A stretch of DNA of 47,044 nt from Lachnospiraceae bacterium (GTDB lineage Bacteria > Bacillota > Clostridia > Lachnospirales > Lachnospiraceae). Below, in pieces: positions 9,643-18,335 of the stretch. The position numbers and the translations under genes were made by a program. The stretch covers positions 1 to 47,044 of the forward strand of contig JAUNOI010000008.1 of the NCBI GenBank assembly GCA_030531165.1, in the 5' to 3' direction. A model generated the notes under the pieces. That model was given only the letters and a program-made list of their open reading frames with translations, had not been told where the DNA came from and did not search any database. Numbering within the stretch: position 1 is the first letter of the stretch; each line of letters begins with the position of its first letter.

Positions 9643-10659
9643 ATGGCAATTTTAGTTACCGGCGGAGCAGGTTATATCGGCAGTCATACCTGTGTAGAAC
9701 TTCTAAATTCCGGTTATGATGTTGTAGTAGTCGATAATTTATGTAATTCCAGTAAAAAAGCGATCAATCGCGTAGAGCAGATTACGGGCAAATCCGTCTC
9801 TTTCTATGAAGTTGATATTTTAGATAAAGAAGCATTGACGGATGTCTTTAAAAAGGAATCCATCGACTCTGTCATCAACTTTGCCGGATTAAAAGCAGTT
9901 GGAGAATCCGTAGCAAAGCCATTGGAATACTACCATAATAATATTACCGGAACGCTGGTCTTATGTGATGTCATGAGAGCACATGGCGTAAAGAATATCA
10001 TCTTCAGTTCTTCTGCTACCGTTTATGGAGATCCAGCATTTATTCCGATCACAGAAGATTGTCCAAAAGGAACGATCACCAATCCATATGGTCAGACAAA
10101 GGGCATGCTGGAGCAGATCTTAACGGATCTTTGGGTAGCAGATCATGAATGGAATGTCGTACTGCTGCGTTATTTCAATCCAATCGGAGCACATGAAAGC
10201 GGTCTGATCGGTGAAGATCCGAAGGGGATTCCGAACAATCTGGTTCCATACATCGCTCAGGTTGCAGTCGGCAAGTTGGAACAACTGGGTGTATTCGGGG
10301 ATGATTATGATACACCGGACGGAACCGGAGTTCGTGATTATATTCATGTAGTCGATCTTGCAAAAGGACATGTAAAAGCGCTGAAAAAACTCGCTCCAAA
10401 TTCCGGCGTCAGCATCTACAACTTAGGTACCGGCAATGGATACAGCGTGTTAGAAGTATTGCATGCATATGAAAAAGCATGTGGAAAGACCCTGCCATAT
10501 CAGATCAAAGAAAGACGTGCCGGAGATATTGCAACCTGCTACTGCGATGCCACGAAGGCCAAAGATGAACTTGGGTGGATCGCTGAAAAAGGCATCGAAG
10601 AAATGTGTGCGGATTCCTGGAGATGGCAGAGCAATAATCCAAACGGATATGAAGATTAA
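9643..10659 (+). CDS. galE: UDP-glucose 4-epimerase
   Basis: Cytoplasmic NAD-dependent epimerase that interconverts UDP-glucose and UDP-galactose (Leloir pathway and surface glycan precursor supply). It has the Rossmann motif [10 protein letters not shown] at residues 7-16, [10 protein letters not shown], the catalytic YGQTK (about residues 149-153), and RYFNPIGAH and [10 protein letters not shown], which are specific to GalE among extended SDR enzymes. The 338-residue length is standard. The start has AAAGGAGG seven to eight bases upstream. It heads a tight run with pncB, malQ and plsC. Its product could feed the UDP-galactopyranose mutase encoded at 37776-38894. Confidence 0.96.
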   Translation: MAILVTGGAGYIGSHTCVELLNSGYDVVVVDNLCNSSKKAINRVEQITGKSVSFYEVDILDKEALTDVFKKESIDSVINFAGLKAVGESVAKPLEYYHNNITGTLVLCDVMRAHGVKNIIFSSSATVYGDPAFIPITEDCPKGTITNPYGQTKGMLEQILTDLWVADHEWNVVLLRYFNPIGAHESGLIGEDPKGIPNNLVPYIAQVAVGKLEQLGVFGDDYDTPDGTGVRDYIHVVDLAKGHVKALKKLAPNSGVSIYNLGTGNGYSVLEVLHAYEKACGKTLPYQIKERRAGDIATCYCDATKAKDELGWIAEKGIEEMCADSWRWQSNNPNGYED

Positions 10660-10680
10660 TAATTTAGGAGAACATATTTT

Positions 10681-12129
10681 ATGACAGCACAAAATTTAAC
10701 TTTACTGACTGATTTATACGAACTGACAATGATGCAGGGATATTATAAATCAGGAGAGAATGAATCCGTCATCTTTGACGTTTTTTATCGCAAGAATCCA
10801 TCAGGCAGTGGCTATGCCATTGTTTGCGGATTAGAACAGGTAATCGATTATATTAAAAATCTATCATTTTCTTATGATGACATCGATTATCTGCGAGGAC
10901 TTGGTATTTTCGATGATGATTTCCTTGAATATCTGGCCGGCTACCACTTTACCGGCGACATTTATGCCATCCCGGAAGGAACTGTCGTATTTCCAAAAGA
11001 ACCGCTTTTAAAAGTCATCGCACCAATTATGGAAGCACAGTTAGTCGAAACGGCTATTCTAAATATCATCAACCACCAGAGTCTGATCGCAACAAAAGCC
11101 TCCCGCGTATGCTATGCTGCGAATGGAGACGGTGTTATGGAATTTGGGCTGCGGCGCGCACAGGGCCCGGACGCAGGCACCTTGGGTGCAAGAGCAGCCG
11201 TGATCGGCGGCTGTATCGGAACCTCTAACGTACTGACCGGTCAGCTTTTTGATGTTCCGGTACTCGGTACACACGCTCACAGCTGGATCATGAGTTTTAA
11301 AGACGAATATACCGCATTTAAAACTTACGCCGAAATGTATCCTGACTCCTGCACCTTGTTGGTCGATACGTATGATACCCTAAATTCCGGCGTACCAAAT
11401 GCCATCCGCGTTTTTCAGGAAATGCGTGACGCCGGCATTCAATCAAAATCTTACGGTATCCGCCTCGACAGCGGTGACCTCGCTTATATTTCAAAGGAAG
11501 CACGCAAGATGTTGGATGCCGCAGGGTTTGAAGATGCAGTCATTGCTGCTTCCAGTGATCTGGATGAATATTTAATTAACAGCTTAAAAAATCAGGGAGC
11601 AGAGATCCGTTCATGGGGTGTTGGAACAAATCTGATCACTTCAGCAGACTGCCCGGCATTTGGCGGTGTATATAAACTTGCAGCCTTGAAACCTGCAGAC
11701 GAAGAAGATTTCATTCCAAAGATCAAGATTTCAGAAAACCCGGTTAAAATTACAAATCCGGGCAACAAAACCGTATATCGCATTTATGATAAGAAAACAG
11801 GAAAGATTAAGGCGGATCTGATTTGTCTGGTCGGTGAAGTTTATGATCCGGAAGAGGATCTAATGATCTTTGATCCAATCTATACATGGAAGAAATCCCT
11901 GATCAAAGGTGGAACTTATACGATTCGTGAGATCATCCAGCCGGTCTTTAAAAAGGGACAGTGCGTATACGAATCCCCTTCCACGATGGAAATTCGGGCA
12001 TATTGCCAAAATGAATTAAGCACTTTGTGGGACGAATCCAGACGTCTGGTCAACCCAAAAGAGGTCTATGTTGATCTATCTCAGCCTCTGTTTGATCTTC
12101 GTAATGAGCTATTGGATGCTAAAAAATAG
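10681..12129 (+). CDS. pncB: Nicotinate phosphoribosyltransferase
   Basis: Preiss-Handler salvage enzyme that joins nicotinate to PRPP, with ATP hydrolysis, to give nicotinate mononucleotide for NAD synthesis. The N-terminal LLTDLYELTMMQGYY is the family signature; further on are EFGLRRAQGPDAG, GTHAHSW, the PRPP/phosphate-site region IRLDSGDLAYISKEAR and WGVGTNLITS. At 482 residues it matches the long bacterial form. The gene starts 21 bases after galE, with AGGAG ten bases before the ATG. Its position beside an NAD-dependent epimerase may be coincidence; I see no regulator in the run. Confidence 0.95.
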   Translation: MTAQNLTLLTDLYELTMMQGYYKSGENESVIFDVFYRKNPSGSGYAIVCGLEQVIDYIKNLSFSYDDIDYLRGLGIFDDDFLEYLAGYHFTGDIYAIPEGTVVFPKEPLLKVIAPIMEAQLVETAILNIINHQSLIATKASRVCYAANGDGVMEFGLRRAQGPDAGTLGARAAVIGGCIGTSNVLTGQLFDVPVLGTHAHSWIMSFKDEYTAFKTYAEMYPDSCTLLVDTYDTLNSGVPNAIRVFQEMRDAGIQSKSYGIRLDSGDLAYISKEARKMLDAAGFEDAVIAASSDLDEYLINSLKNQGAEIRSWGVGTNLITSADCPAFGGVYKLAALKPADEEDFIPKIKISENPVKITNPGNKTVYRIYDKKTGKIKADLICLVGEVYDPEEDLMIFDPIYTWKKSLIKGGTYTIREIIQPVFKKGQCVYESPSTMEIRAYCQNELSTLWDESRRLVNPKEVYVDLSQPLFDLRNELLDAKK

Positions 12130-12144
12130 GAGGACATACGAATC

Positions 12145-13653
12145 ATGAAACAAAAAGTATATCCAAGACTTTCCGGCCTTCTGGTTCATCCAACTTCTTT
12201 TCCGGGACCTTATGGAATCGGCGATCTCGGACCGGAAGCCTACAAATTTATCGATGACCTGAAGATCAGCGGCCAGAAACTTTGGCAAGTGCTCCCTTTG
12301 GGTCCGGTCAATGGAAGTAATTCTCCATACCAATCCTTTTCGAGCTTTGCAGGACAGCCTCTGATCATCAGTCCTGACCTGTTAGTGGAAGATGGGCTTT
12401 TAACACAGGAGGACTTGATGCAAATTCCTCATTTATCGGATGAACGGGTGGATTACGAAGGTGTTCGTGCATACAAAAGACCGCTTTTACAAAAAGCTTT
12501 ACAGAGCTTTACCGCCTTACCGGAGGATGCTCCGATGAAAGCAGAGTTTGATGAATTTTGCAAAAAAGAACAGGAATGGCTGGATGATTACTGTATGTTT
12601 ATGGCAATCATGAAAGCCAATGACGATAAACCGTGGTATGACTGGGAATCTCCAATCCGCAAAGGCAACAAAACAGCCAAACGCAAGTGGATGAAGCGCG
12701 ACGACGTCAAACAGGAATATTTATATCAGAGCTTTATTCAATTCCTGTTCTTCCGTCAATGGAATGCGTTGAAAACATATGCGAATGAAAATGGCATCTC
12801 GATTATCGGTGATATCCCGATCTTTGTTGCTGATAATAGTGCCGATGTATGGGCAAACCGCAAATTATTTAAATTGGACAAGGATGGACATCCAACAGTT
12901 GTTGCAGGCGTACCACCTGATTATTTCAGTGAGACTGGACAACTCTGGGGCAACCCGCTCTATAAATGGCCTGTTCATAAAAAAGACCGTTACAGTTGGT
13001 GGATGAGCCGTATTCGTGCCCAGCTCGTAAAATACGACTATGTAAGAATCGATCATTTCCGCGGTTTTGATGAATACTGGGAAGTACCTGCGGATGCCGA
13101 AACAGCGATCGGCGGCAAATGGATGCCCGGGCCGAAAGCTGACTTCTTTCAGGTTATGCGGGAAGAATTAGGGGAAGAACTTCCGATTATCGCAGAAGAT
13201 CTCGGTCTGATCACACAATCGGTTCATGACCTGCGCGATCAGTTCCATCTTCCTGGAATGAAAATCCTTCAATTTGCTTTTGACAATATTGAAGATAATG
13301 ATTTTCTTCCATATAATTATCCACGAAACAGCATTTGCTACACCGGAACACATGATAATGACACGAGTTCCGGCTGGTATCATTCTGCCTCGGAAGAATC
13401 AAAAGATAAGATTCGCCGCTATTTAAGCACGGATGCAAGCCATATCAGCTGGGATATGATTCGCTGTGCTCTTTCATCTGTATCACGTATGGCAATTATC
13501 CCAATTCAGGATATTTTTGAAGACGGCAGTGACAAACGAATGAACATTCCCGGTGTCGCATATGGTAACTGGGGATATCGTTACTACAAAGACCAATTTC
13601 ACGATGGTCTGAAAAAAGGACTTCGTGAGATGTCTGAAATTTATGGAAGGTAA
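12145..13653 (+). CDS. malQ: 4-alpha-glucanotransferase (amylomaltase)
   Basis: Cytoplasmic GH77 enzyme that transfers alpha-1,4-glucan segments between malto-oligosaccharides, used in maltodextrin and glycogen turnover. Diagnostic stretches are the N-terminal LLVHPTSFPGPYGIGDLG, QVLPLGPVNGSNSPYQ, IGDIPIFVADNSADVW, VRIDHFRGFDEYW with the nucleophile Asp near residue 300, IAEDLG with the acid/base Glu near 350, and YTGTHDNDT with the third catalytic Asp. The 502-residue length is that of the short bacterial form without N-terminal extensions. It starts 15 bases after pncB behind GGAGG. No maltose transporter or phosphorylase is adjacent. Confidence 0.96.
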   Translation: MKQKVYPRLSGLLVHPTSFPGPYGIGDLGPEAYKFIDDLKISGQKLWQVLPLGPVNGSNSPYQSFSSFAGQPLIISPDLLVEDGLLTQEDLMQIPHLSDERVDYEGVRAYKRPLLQKALQSFTALPEDAPMKAEFDEFCKKEQEWLDDYCMFMAIMKANDDKPWYDWESPIRKGNKTAKRKWMKRDDVKQEYLYQSFIQFLFFRQWNALKTYANENGISIIGDIPIFVADNSADVWANRKLFKLDKDGHPTVVAGVPPDYFSETGQLWGNPLYKWPVHKKDRYSWWMSRIRAQLVKYDYVRIDHFRGFDEYWEVPADAETAIGGKWMPGPKADFFQVMREELGEELPIIAEDLGLITQSVHDLRDQFHLPGMKILQFAFDNIEDNDFLPYNYPRNSICYTGTHDNDTSSGWYHSASEESKDKIRRYLSTDASHISWDMIRCALSSVSRMAIIPIQDIFEDGSDKRMNIPGVAYGNWGYRYYKDQFHDGLKKGLREMSEIYGR

Positions 13654-13658
13654 AAAAT

Positions 13659-14384
13659 ATGATTCGAATTATAATGATCATGGGATATTTTATTGGATTT
13701 TTACTATCCCAATTGCCATGGTATTTTATCTACCCTTCATGGGACAAAAAAGGGTTAAAACAAAAGCGCTATAACAGCGCATCACAAAAAATTGATAAGG
13801 TATTTCACAAAGCTTTGACAATGTCAGGAAGCCAGATTACCGTTTCCGGACAGGAGAATATCCCAAAAGACCAGGCGGTTTTATTTGTTGCAAATCATAG
13901 CAGCTATTGTGACATCCCGGTTTTATATGATGCCATTCCGGGCGGTGCCGGATTTATCGCAAAAAAGGAAATGGAAAAAATACCGCTCCTTGCACAATGG
14001 ATGAGATTCTTAAACAGCGAATTTTTAGACCGCAATGACATCAAGCAAGGCATGCAGGTTATCAAAGATGCTGCTGCAACGATCAAAGATGGATATTCCA
14101 TCGTCATTTTCCCGGAAGGTACGCGAAGCCAGGACGATGAACCTCATGAATTTAAAGAAGGCAGCCTTCGAATTGCATCAATTGCAAAGGCTCCCGTCAT
14201 CCCTGTTGCAATTTCCGGCACAGCGGATATGATGGAGAACCATCACAAATTCCGCATTTATCCTGCTGATGTACACGTAACATTTGGAAAACCGATCTAT
14301 ATGAACGAATTACCAAGAGCAGAAAAGAAACACCTGGGTGCAGCCATCCGGCAATGGATCATCGATACCAACAACGCCCTGTAA
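13659..14384 (+). CDS. plsC: 1-acyl-sn-glycerol-3-phosphate acyltransferase
   Basis: Membrane-bound acyltransferase making phosphatidic acid from lysophosphatidic acid. An N-terminal hydrophobic helix (about residues 3-24, IIMIMGYFIGFLL onward) anchors it. The catalytic block I is NHSSYCD (NHX4D), block II lies around the FLDRND region, block III is FPEGTRS and block IV is PVIPVAISG. The 241-residue size is typical. The start is five bases after malQ, with an AAGG site inside the malQ end, so translation is probably coupled. It could also act on other acyl acceptors, but the PlsC motifs are clean. Confidence 0.93.
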   Translation: MIRIIMIMGYFIGFLLSQLPWYFIYPSWDKKGLKQKRYNSASQKIDKVFHKALTMSGSQITVSGQENIPKDQAVLFVANHSSYCDIPVLYDAIPGGAGFIAKKEMEKIPLLAQWMRFLNSEFLDRNDIKQGMQVIKDAAATIKDGYSIVIFPEGTRSQDDEPHEFKEGSLRIASIAKAPVIPVAISGTADMMENHHKFRIYPADVHVTFGKPIYMNELPRAEKKHLGAAIRQWIIDTNNAL

Positions 14385-14417
14385 AAAACAAGTCTTAAAT
14401 TATTTTTGAAAAAGATG

Positions 14418-14446
14418 TTTCATTCTTTTCGTAATAATGTTATACT
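14418..14446 (+). promoter_or_regulatory. Possible promoter for the small membrane protein gene
   Basis: A good -10 (TATACT, 14441-14446) lies 17 bases after a weak -35 (TTTCAT, 14418-14423), about 35 bases before the start codon. The weak -35 keeps this tentative. Confidence 0.45.
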
Positions 14447-14481
14447 ATATTGATGAAAAAACTACGTAGGAGGAACTTTAA

Positions 14482-15102
14482 ATGCATATAAACGGTTGGA
14501 TAATTTTCTTAATCGCAGTCGTAATAATCGGTATTATCTTCTATTTACTCTACAGATTTGGTGATAAACAACAGAAAAAACAGGCAGACGCAAGACAGCA
14601 GATGTATGATAATATGCAGGTCGTTTCCATGCTTGTCATCGATAAAAAGCGTATGAAGATCAGCGATGCCGGTTTTCCAAAAACAGTGCTCGAACAGATG
14701 CCAAAGCGTTCACAGCGTTCAAAAGCTGCCGTTGTAAAAGCAAAGATTGGTCCACAGATCGTGTCTCTATTATGTGATGAATCTGTTTATGATCAGGTAC
14801 CGGTAAAGACAGAGATCAAGGCTCAGATCAGCGGTATTTATATTATGGGAATTAAGAATACCCGTAATGTTGCACCACCAGAACCTGAGAAGAAGAATTT
14901 CATTCAAAAGTGGGCCATGAAGAGCAACACTTTGACAGATGAACAGCTGGATACATCAGGTACTATGAAGAATGGTAAGAACGTAAAGAATTTACAGCAG
15001 TCTTCAAAAAGTCAGATGAAGAACAAAGCAATTAATCCATCTACCAAAAAGAACAGAAGCACAAAGAAAAAGAAAAGCAACAAAAAGAAAAAACGCAGAT
15101 AA
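14482..15102 (+). CDS. Unidentified single-span membrane protein with lysine-rich tail
   Basis: I do not recognise the family. The 206-residue product has one clear transmembrane helix at residues 5-27 (IIFLIAVVIIGIIFYLLY), then a likely cytoplasmic soluble region of about 110 residues that looks folded (MLVIDKKRMKISDAG, VVKAKIGPQIVSLLCD). The last 55 residues are disordered-looking and extremely basic, with repeated KKNRS and KKKKS-like stretches. That tail suggests binding to nucleic acid, ribosomes or anionic lipid, but this is inference. The ATG has GGAGG upstream and a possible promoter of its own. A strong terminator at 15112-15140 ends the transcript, so the gene looks expressed and monocistronic. 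Confidence 0.8.
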   Translation: MHINGWIIFLIAVVIIGIIFYLLYRFGDKQQKKQADARQQMYDNMQVVSMLVIDKKRMKISDAGFPKTVLEQMPKRSQRSKAAVVKAKIGPQIVSLLCDESVYDQVPVKTEIKAQISGIYIMGIKNTRNVAPPEPEKKNFIQKWAMKSNTLTDEQLDTSGTMKNGKNVKNLQQSSKSQMKNKAINPSTKKNRSTKKKKSNKKKKRR

Positions 15103-15111
15103 AGATAATCG

Positions 15112-15140
15112 AACGGATTCATGTAAGTGAATCCGTTTTT
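15112..15140 (+). terminator. Intrinsic terminator after the small membrane protein gene
   Basis: A perfect 10-bp stem (AACGGATTCA with TGAATCCGTT) with loop TGTAAG runs into a T tract. It starts 10 bases after the stop codon. Confidence 0.9.
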
Positions 15141-15146
15141 CATTTA

Positions 15147-15237
15147 CGCGAAGGCACAAGGCAAGCGGAAATGCTCGCATTTCCATTTGCCGCCGCACGC
15201 GAACCGATGAAACTCGCAGAGCGTGTTTCATCCGGTT
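15147..15237. repeat. Pair of G+C-rich stem-loops in the intergenic region, possible repeat or structured RNA
   Basis: Two hairpins lie end to end. The first (15147-15201) pairs CGCG, GGC, GGCAA and GGAAATG with CATTTCC, TTGCC, GCC and CGCG, interrupted by small internal loops and capped by CTCG. The second (15202-15237) pairs AACC, GATGAAAC and CGC with GCG, GTTTCATC and GGTT around a tight AGA loop, with one U/U mismatch and one bulged C. By my count 52 of 91 bases are G or C, well above the surroundings. It could be an interspersed palindromic element or a leader RNA of the next gene. I cannot tell whether it recurs elsewhere. The rest of the 239-base gap holds the terminator and the downstream promoter. 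Confidence 0.6.
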
Positions 15238-15287
15238 GGGTTTTATGGAAATTTTATACATTTCTCCTTTCCTTCTTTTGTAAAATA

Positions 15288-15317
15288 TTGTAAAATATTT
15301 TTGCTAGAAGATATACA
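15288..15317 (+). promoter_or_regulatory. Possible promoter for the 991-residue secreted protein
   Basis: TTGTAA (15288-15293) and TATACA (15312-15317) are 18 bases apart. The -35 box is the second unit of a tandem 10-base repeat, TTGTAAAATA, at 15278-15297. The start codon lies 25 bases downstream, behind AGGAGGAG. Confidence 0.5.
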
Positions 15318-15341
15318 ATCAAATCAAAAGGAGGAGCCAAT

Positions 15342-18317
15342 ATGAAAAAGAAATTAAAAAGAATATGTTTGATCGCCTCTGTTTTTTCTATTTTTGCAAA
15401 CTCAATTGTGTCTGCAAGCTCAATAGAATCTACTGCATCTCAGACTTCTGAAGGAGCCATTTCTACTCAGGTTTCCATGGAATCGACCTCTTTCGATCAA
15501 GATCATTCTTTTGAAAAAATAATCTCACAGCTTTCAGAAAAAGATTTTTATCATTCATTTGTATCATTTAAAAAGAAAGATTTAGAAACTCTTTTAAAAA
15601 CGTGTTCAGAAGAAGAACGTTTTGTTCTTTACGGAATGTTTCAATACGGAACTTATGAATATCTTTTCAATCAAAAATTAAAAAAGAATGATTTAAAGGA
15701 TATATCCCAAACAATCCATCAGATTCTTTCCGCCTTTCATAAGGAACCTTTTAAAAAGACAAAGTATGGAGAAGAAACTTTACTTCAGGTACTAAATCAA
15801 AAGGGGAAGACATCCTATACTTCCTTATCGGAATACCGATCCTACCTGACATCTGGCCACGAAGCTGCACAGATATGGAACCTATTCGAACAGCTTCCAT
15901 CCTCTTATCCAACCATTCAGCAGATTCAAAAAACTTTGACATCTATTTTCTTTAAAAACAGTCCCACGAAAACGAAAAAATCATTAAATTCCAAACAAAA
16001 ATACAAAACGTCCCCGATATTTGTTCAGTCTGCTTCATCCGGTGATTATACTGCAACAAACGTAGGATCCGATAAAACATATACAACCGGACAAATTAAG
16101 ATTTTTATTACTGATGATATGAGTGGAAAAACTACAACCGGTACTTTAACTGTATCCCGCAAAAATGCACCCTCATGGGATACAATGTCTAATTCACCAA
16201 CAACGTGGAATTGTAAACTAACGGTTCCTGATTCAGAAAATTATCATGATCTGGTTTTGGATCAGACAACAGTTACAACGGTAAAGGATATCTATGGTTA
16301 TTATTTCATCATGAATTTTAAACTCAAACTGACTCAGCATGCCTATTACATATACAGCAAACAAAAGCATGACGGTTCTGGGAATGGATTTCGCCTTAAC
16401 TTTGAATCCTATACGCAAGATAATGATGGTCCCGGAACAATCGTCGATGGAATTGTCAAAAAAGATACCGTTCGTACAGTGAACTGGCAGCTCAACGCTG
16501 CTGCTCTTGGCCTGAGAACATTTCACGAGATGAAATACACCAATTGTAAAAGCTATTTGACTTACACGCGTCCATCACATACTGTTACAGTCAATCCAAA
16601 TGGAGGTATTTATGCCGGTACAACAAGTCATACGATTCACAAAGGACGAACCGGTAATTGGATCACTCTTAAAGAAATCCCGGAAAAAGACTATTTCCTT
16701 TTTCATGGTTTTTTACGAAAAGGTTCCTCTTACATCTATCGTTCTGCCGGAACGGGTACTACTACTGATATCAGTTCCGCTTTTCAACAAAGCATATTCG
16801 ATAATGATCATTTTACCCGATATAAAGGCACAAATGTAAGTAATAAGGATTATCTCCGTTTTCATACGTTTTCGGTTCCAAAAGGGAATACTATACGAAT
16901 TACAGGCTATCTCCGAATAAACAGCCTCTCTTCCGATAATTCTATTTCGTTATATGAAAAGGAGAGTGAATCGGAAACACGGGCGTCAAGTGCGTCGTTT
17001 GATAAAGCAGATGGTATTTGGAAAAAATTTGATATCACCCGTACTTATCATACTTCTGCTAATCATGCGTTATTAGAAATAAAGCCAGATTCATCCTCTG
17101 ATAAAGTTCAGTTCGATTTAAAAAATATTATCTTTACCGATCAGACAACCCACCAGCGGATCGCAGATACAGATTTACAACTTTCTGATGGAAAAGATGC
17201 AGATGTTCTTTTAACCGCACAGTGGACTCCTCTGCAATATAAGATTAACTATGATACAGGAATCGCGAACACTAACGAAACGATAAGCTCACAGATACAA
17301 GATCAAGATACCTCTGTCGCTTTAAAAAAGTGCACACTTCAAATGGACCATGCTTCATTTTCCGGTTGGAAGTACAAGGATACGATATACAAAGAAAACA
17401 GCATCATCTCTTATAAAGATCTTGTTGATACCCCACTGCAGTCCAGAAAATCTGATGCAGATATCACGCCAGAACAAATAGAAAAAGAAGATACATTTAC
17501 ATTTACTGCAGTCTGGAACTATGCTCCTGTCATCACATTAAAACCGGATTCCGTAGTCTACACAGAAGGTGAAGAGATCAAGACCAGTCAATTGCTCGAG
17601 TTGATTCAACAGTGTATTGATAAAGAGGATGGCGACCTGACAAAACAAGTTTATATCAAAGAAATTAAATACAACTCTTCAAAAGATGGTTACCAGCCAA
17701 AAACGCAGACAGAATTTTCCACAGATACTGTAATTGACACCTATTTTAAACATTTAAGAAAAGGAGAAACGGTAACTGCATCTGTCACTTACGCCGTTGC
17801 TGACAGCGAACACCATACTTCGACTGCTCAAAAGGAAATTATCATTCAATATAACAATCCACCTGAGATCAAAGCTGCAGATCTCTCCTTTTATCAGGAC
17901 GAGTTTGTTTCAGATCCACAGCAGGTGAAAAAAGCAATCATCGATAATGCAGAGGCATTTGATATGGAAGACCAAAACAAGAATTTGGATCTGCATGTTA
18001 AAATCATCGAACCAAATCCTCTTGATCTATCTAAAATGAAAGAACCTGGCATCTATTCCGTTACATATTATGTCAAAGACTCTTTAAAAAAGGAAACCAA
18101 AACACCGGTCAAAATTTATGTCGTAAATGCTGATCCATATGCCTCTATGAGAAAACAAACCATACGATTTATCTCGAAAAACTATCTGTATACTCTGGAT
18201 AATGCAAGTGTATGGAAAACAAATTCCTCATATTACGATTATCTGAAAAAATCTCTCGATAAATCCGGAAAACAGGCAAACAACACTTACACCTTTACAT
18301 CCGGTACCCAGTCATAA
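15342..18317 (+). CDS. Large secreted modular surface protein (split InlB-type repeat, Ig-like DUF5011 domains)
   Basis: A 991-residue exported protein of unknown function, probably extracellular. The first 26 residues are a Sec signal peptide (basic start, hydrophobic core, AxA-like end near VSAS). Residues about 30-215 are helical; 230-400 are beta-rich. Near 413 a Listeria-Bacteroides/InlB-type repeat begins (TVTVNPNGGIYAG); its end (VLLTAQWTP) appears only at about 622, with a jelly-roll-like domain between. A second such repeat follows (NYDTGIAN to FTAVWNYAP), then two Ig-like domains of DUF5011 type from about 727 (APVITLKPDS) and 838 (NPPEIKAADL). The C-terminus has no LPXTG, lipobox or SLH motif, so attachment is unclear. 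Carbohydrate or cell-surface binding is inferred from domain types. Confidence 0.82.
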   Translation: MKKKLKRICLIASVFSIFANSIVSASSIESTASQTSEGAISTQVSMESTSFDQDHSFEKIISQLSEKDFYHSFVSFKKKDLETLLKTCSEEERFVLYGMFQYGTYEYLFNQKLKKNDLKDISQTIHQILSAFHKEPFKKTKYGEETLLQVLNQKGKTSYTSLSEYRSYLTSGHEAAQIWNLFEQLPSSYPTIQQIQKTLTSIFFKNSPTKTKKSLNSKQKYKTSPIFVQSASSGDYTATNVGSDKTYTTGQIKIFITDDMSGKTTTGTLTVSRKNAPSWDTMSNSPTTWNCKLTVPDSENYHDLVLDQTTVTTVKDIYGYYFIMNFKLKLTQHAYYIYSKQKHDGSGNGFRLNFESYTQDNDGPGTIVDGIVKKDTVRTVNWQLNAAALGLRTFHEMKYTNCKSYLTYTRPSHTVTVNPNGGIYAGTTSHTIHKGRTGNWITLKEIPEKDYFLFHGFLRKGSSYIYRSAGTGTTTDISSAFQQSIFDNDHFTRYKGTNVSNKDYLRFHTFSVPKGNTIRITGYLRINSLSSDNSISLYEKESESETRASSASFDKADGIWKKFDITRTYHTSANHALLEIKPDSSSDKVQFDLKNIIFTDQTTHQRIADTDLQLSDGKDADVLLTAQWTPLQYKINYDTGIANTNETISSQIQDQDTSVALKKCTLQMDHASFSGWKYKDTIYKENSIISYKDLVDTPLQSRKSDADITPEQIEKEDTFTFTAVWNYAPVITLKPDSVVYTEGEEIKTSQLLELIQQCIDKEDGDLTKQVYIKEIKYNSSKDGYQPKTQTEFSTDTVIDTYFKHLRKGETVTASVTYAVADSEHHTSTAQKEIIIQYNNPPEIKAADLSFYQDEFVSDPQQVKKAIIDNAEAFDMEDQNKNLDLHVKIIEPNPLDLSKMKEPGIYSVTYYVKDSLKKETKTPVKIYVVNADPYASMRKQTIRFISKNYLYTLDNASVWKTNSSYYDYLKKSLDKSGKQANNTYTFTSGTQS

Positions 18318-18335
18318 CGTATAGCTGCTCATAAC

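Noticed and set aside
15004-15261. 85-codon frame on the - strand across the intergenic stem-loops
   Set aside because: It runs through a terminator and palindromes and overlaps the lysine codons of the gene opposite; symmetry of the hairpins explains the open frame.
18139-18317. LPXTG or other wall anchor at the end of the 991-residue protein
   Set aside because: The C-terminus is hydrophilic and ends in TFTSGTQS; no sorting motif, hydrophobic tail or SLH repeat is present.
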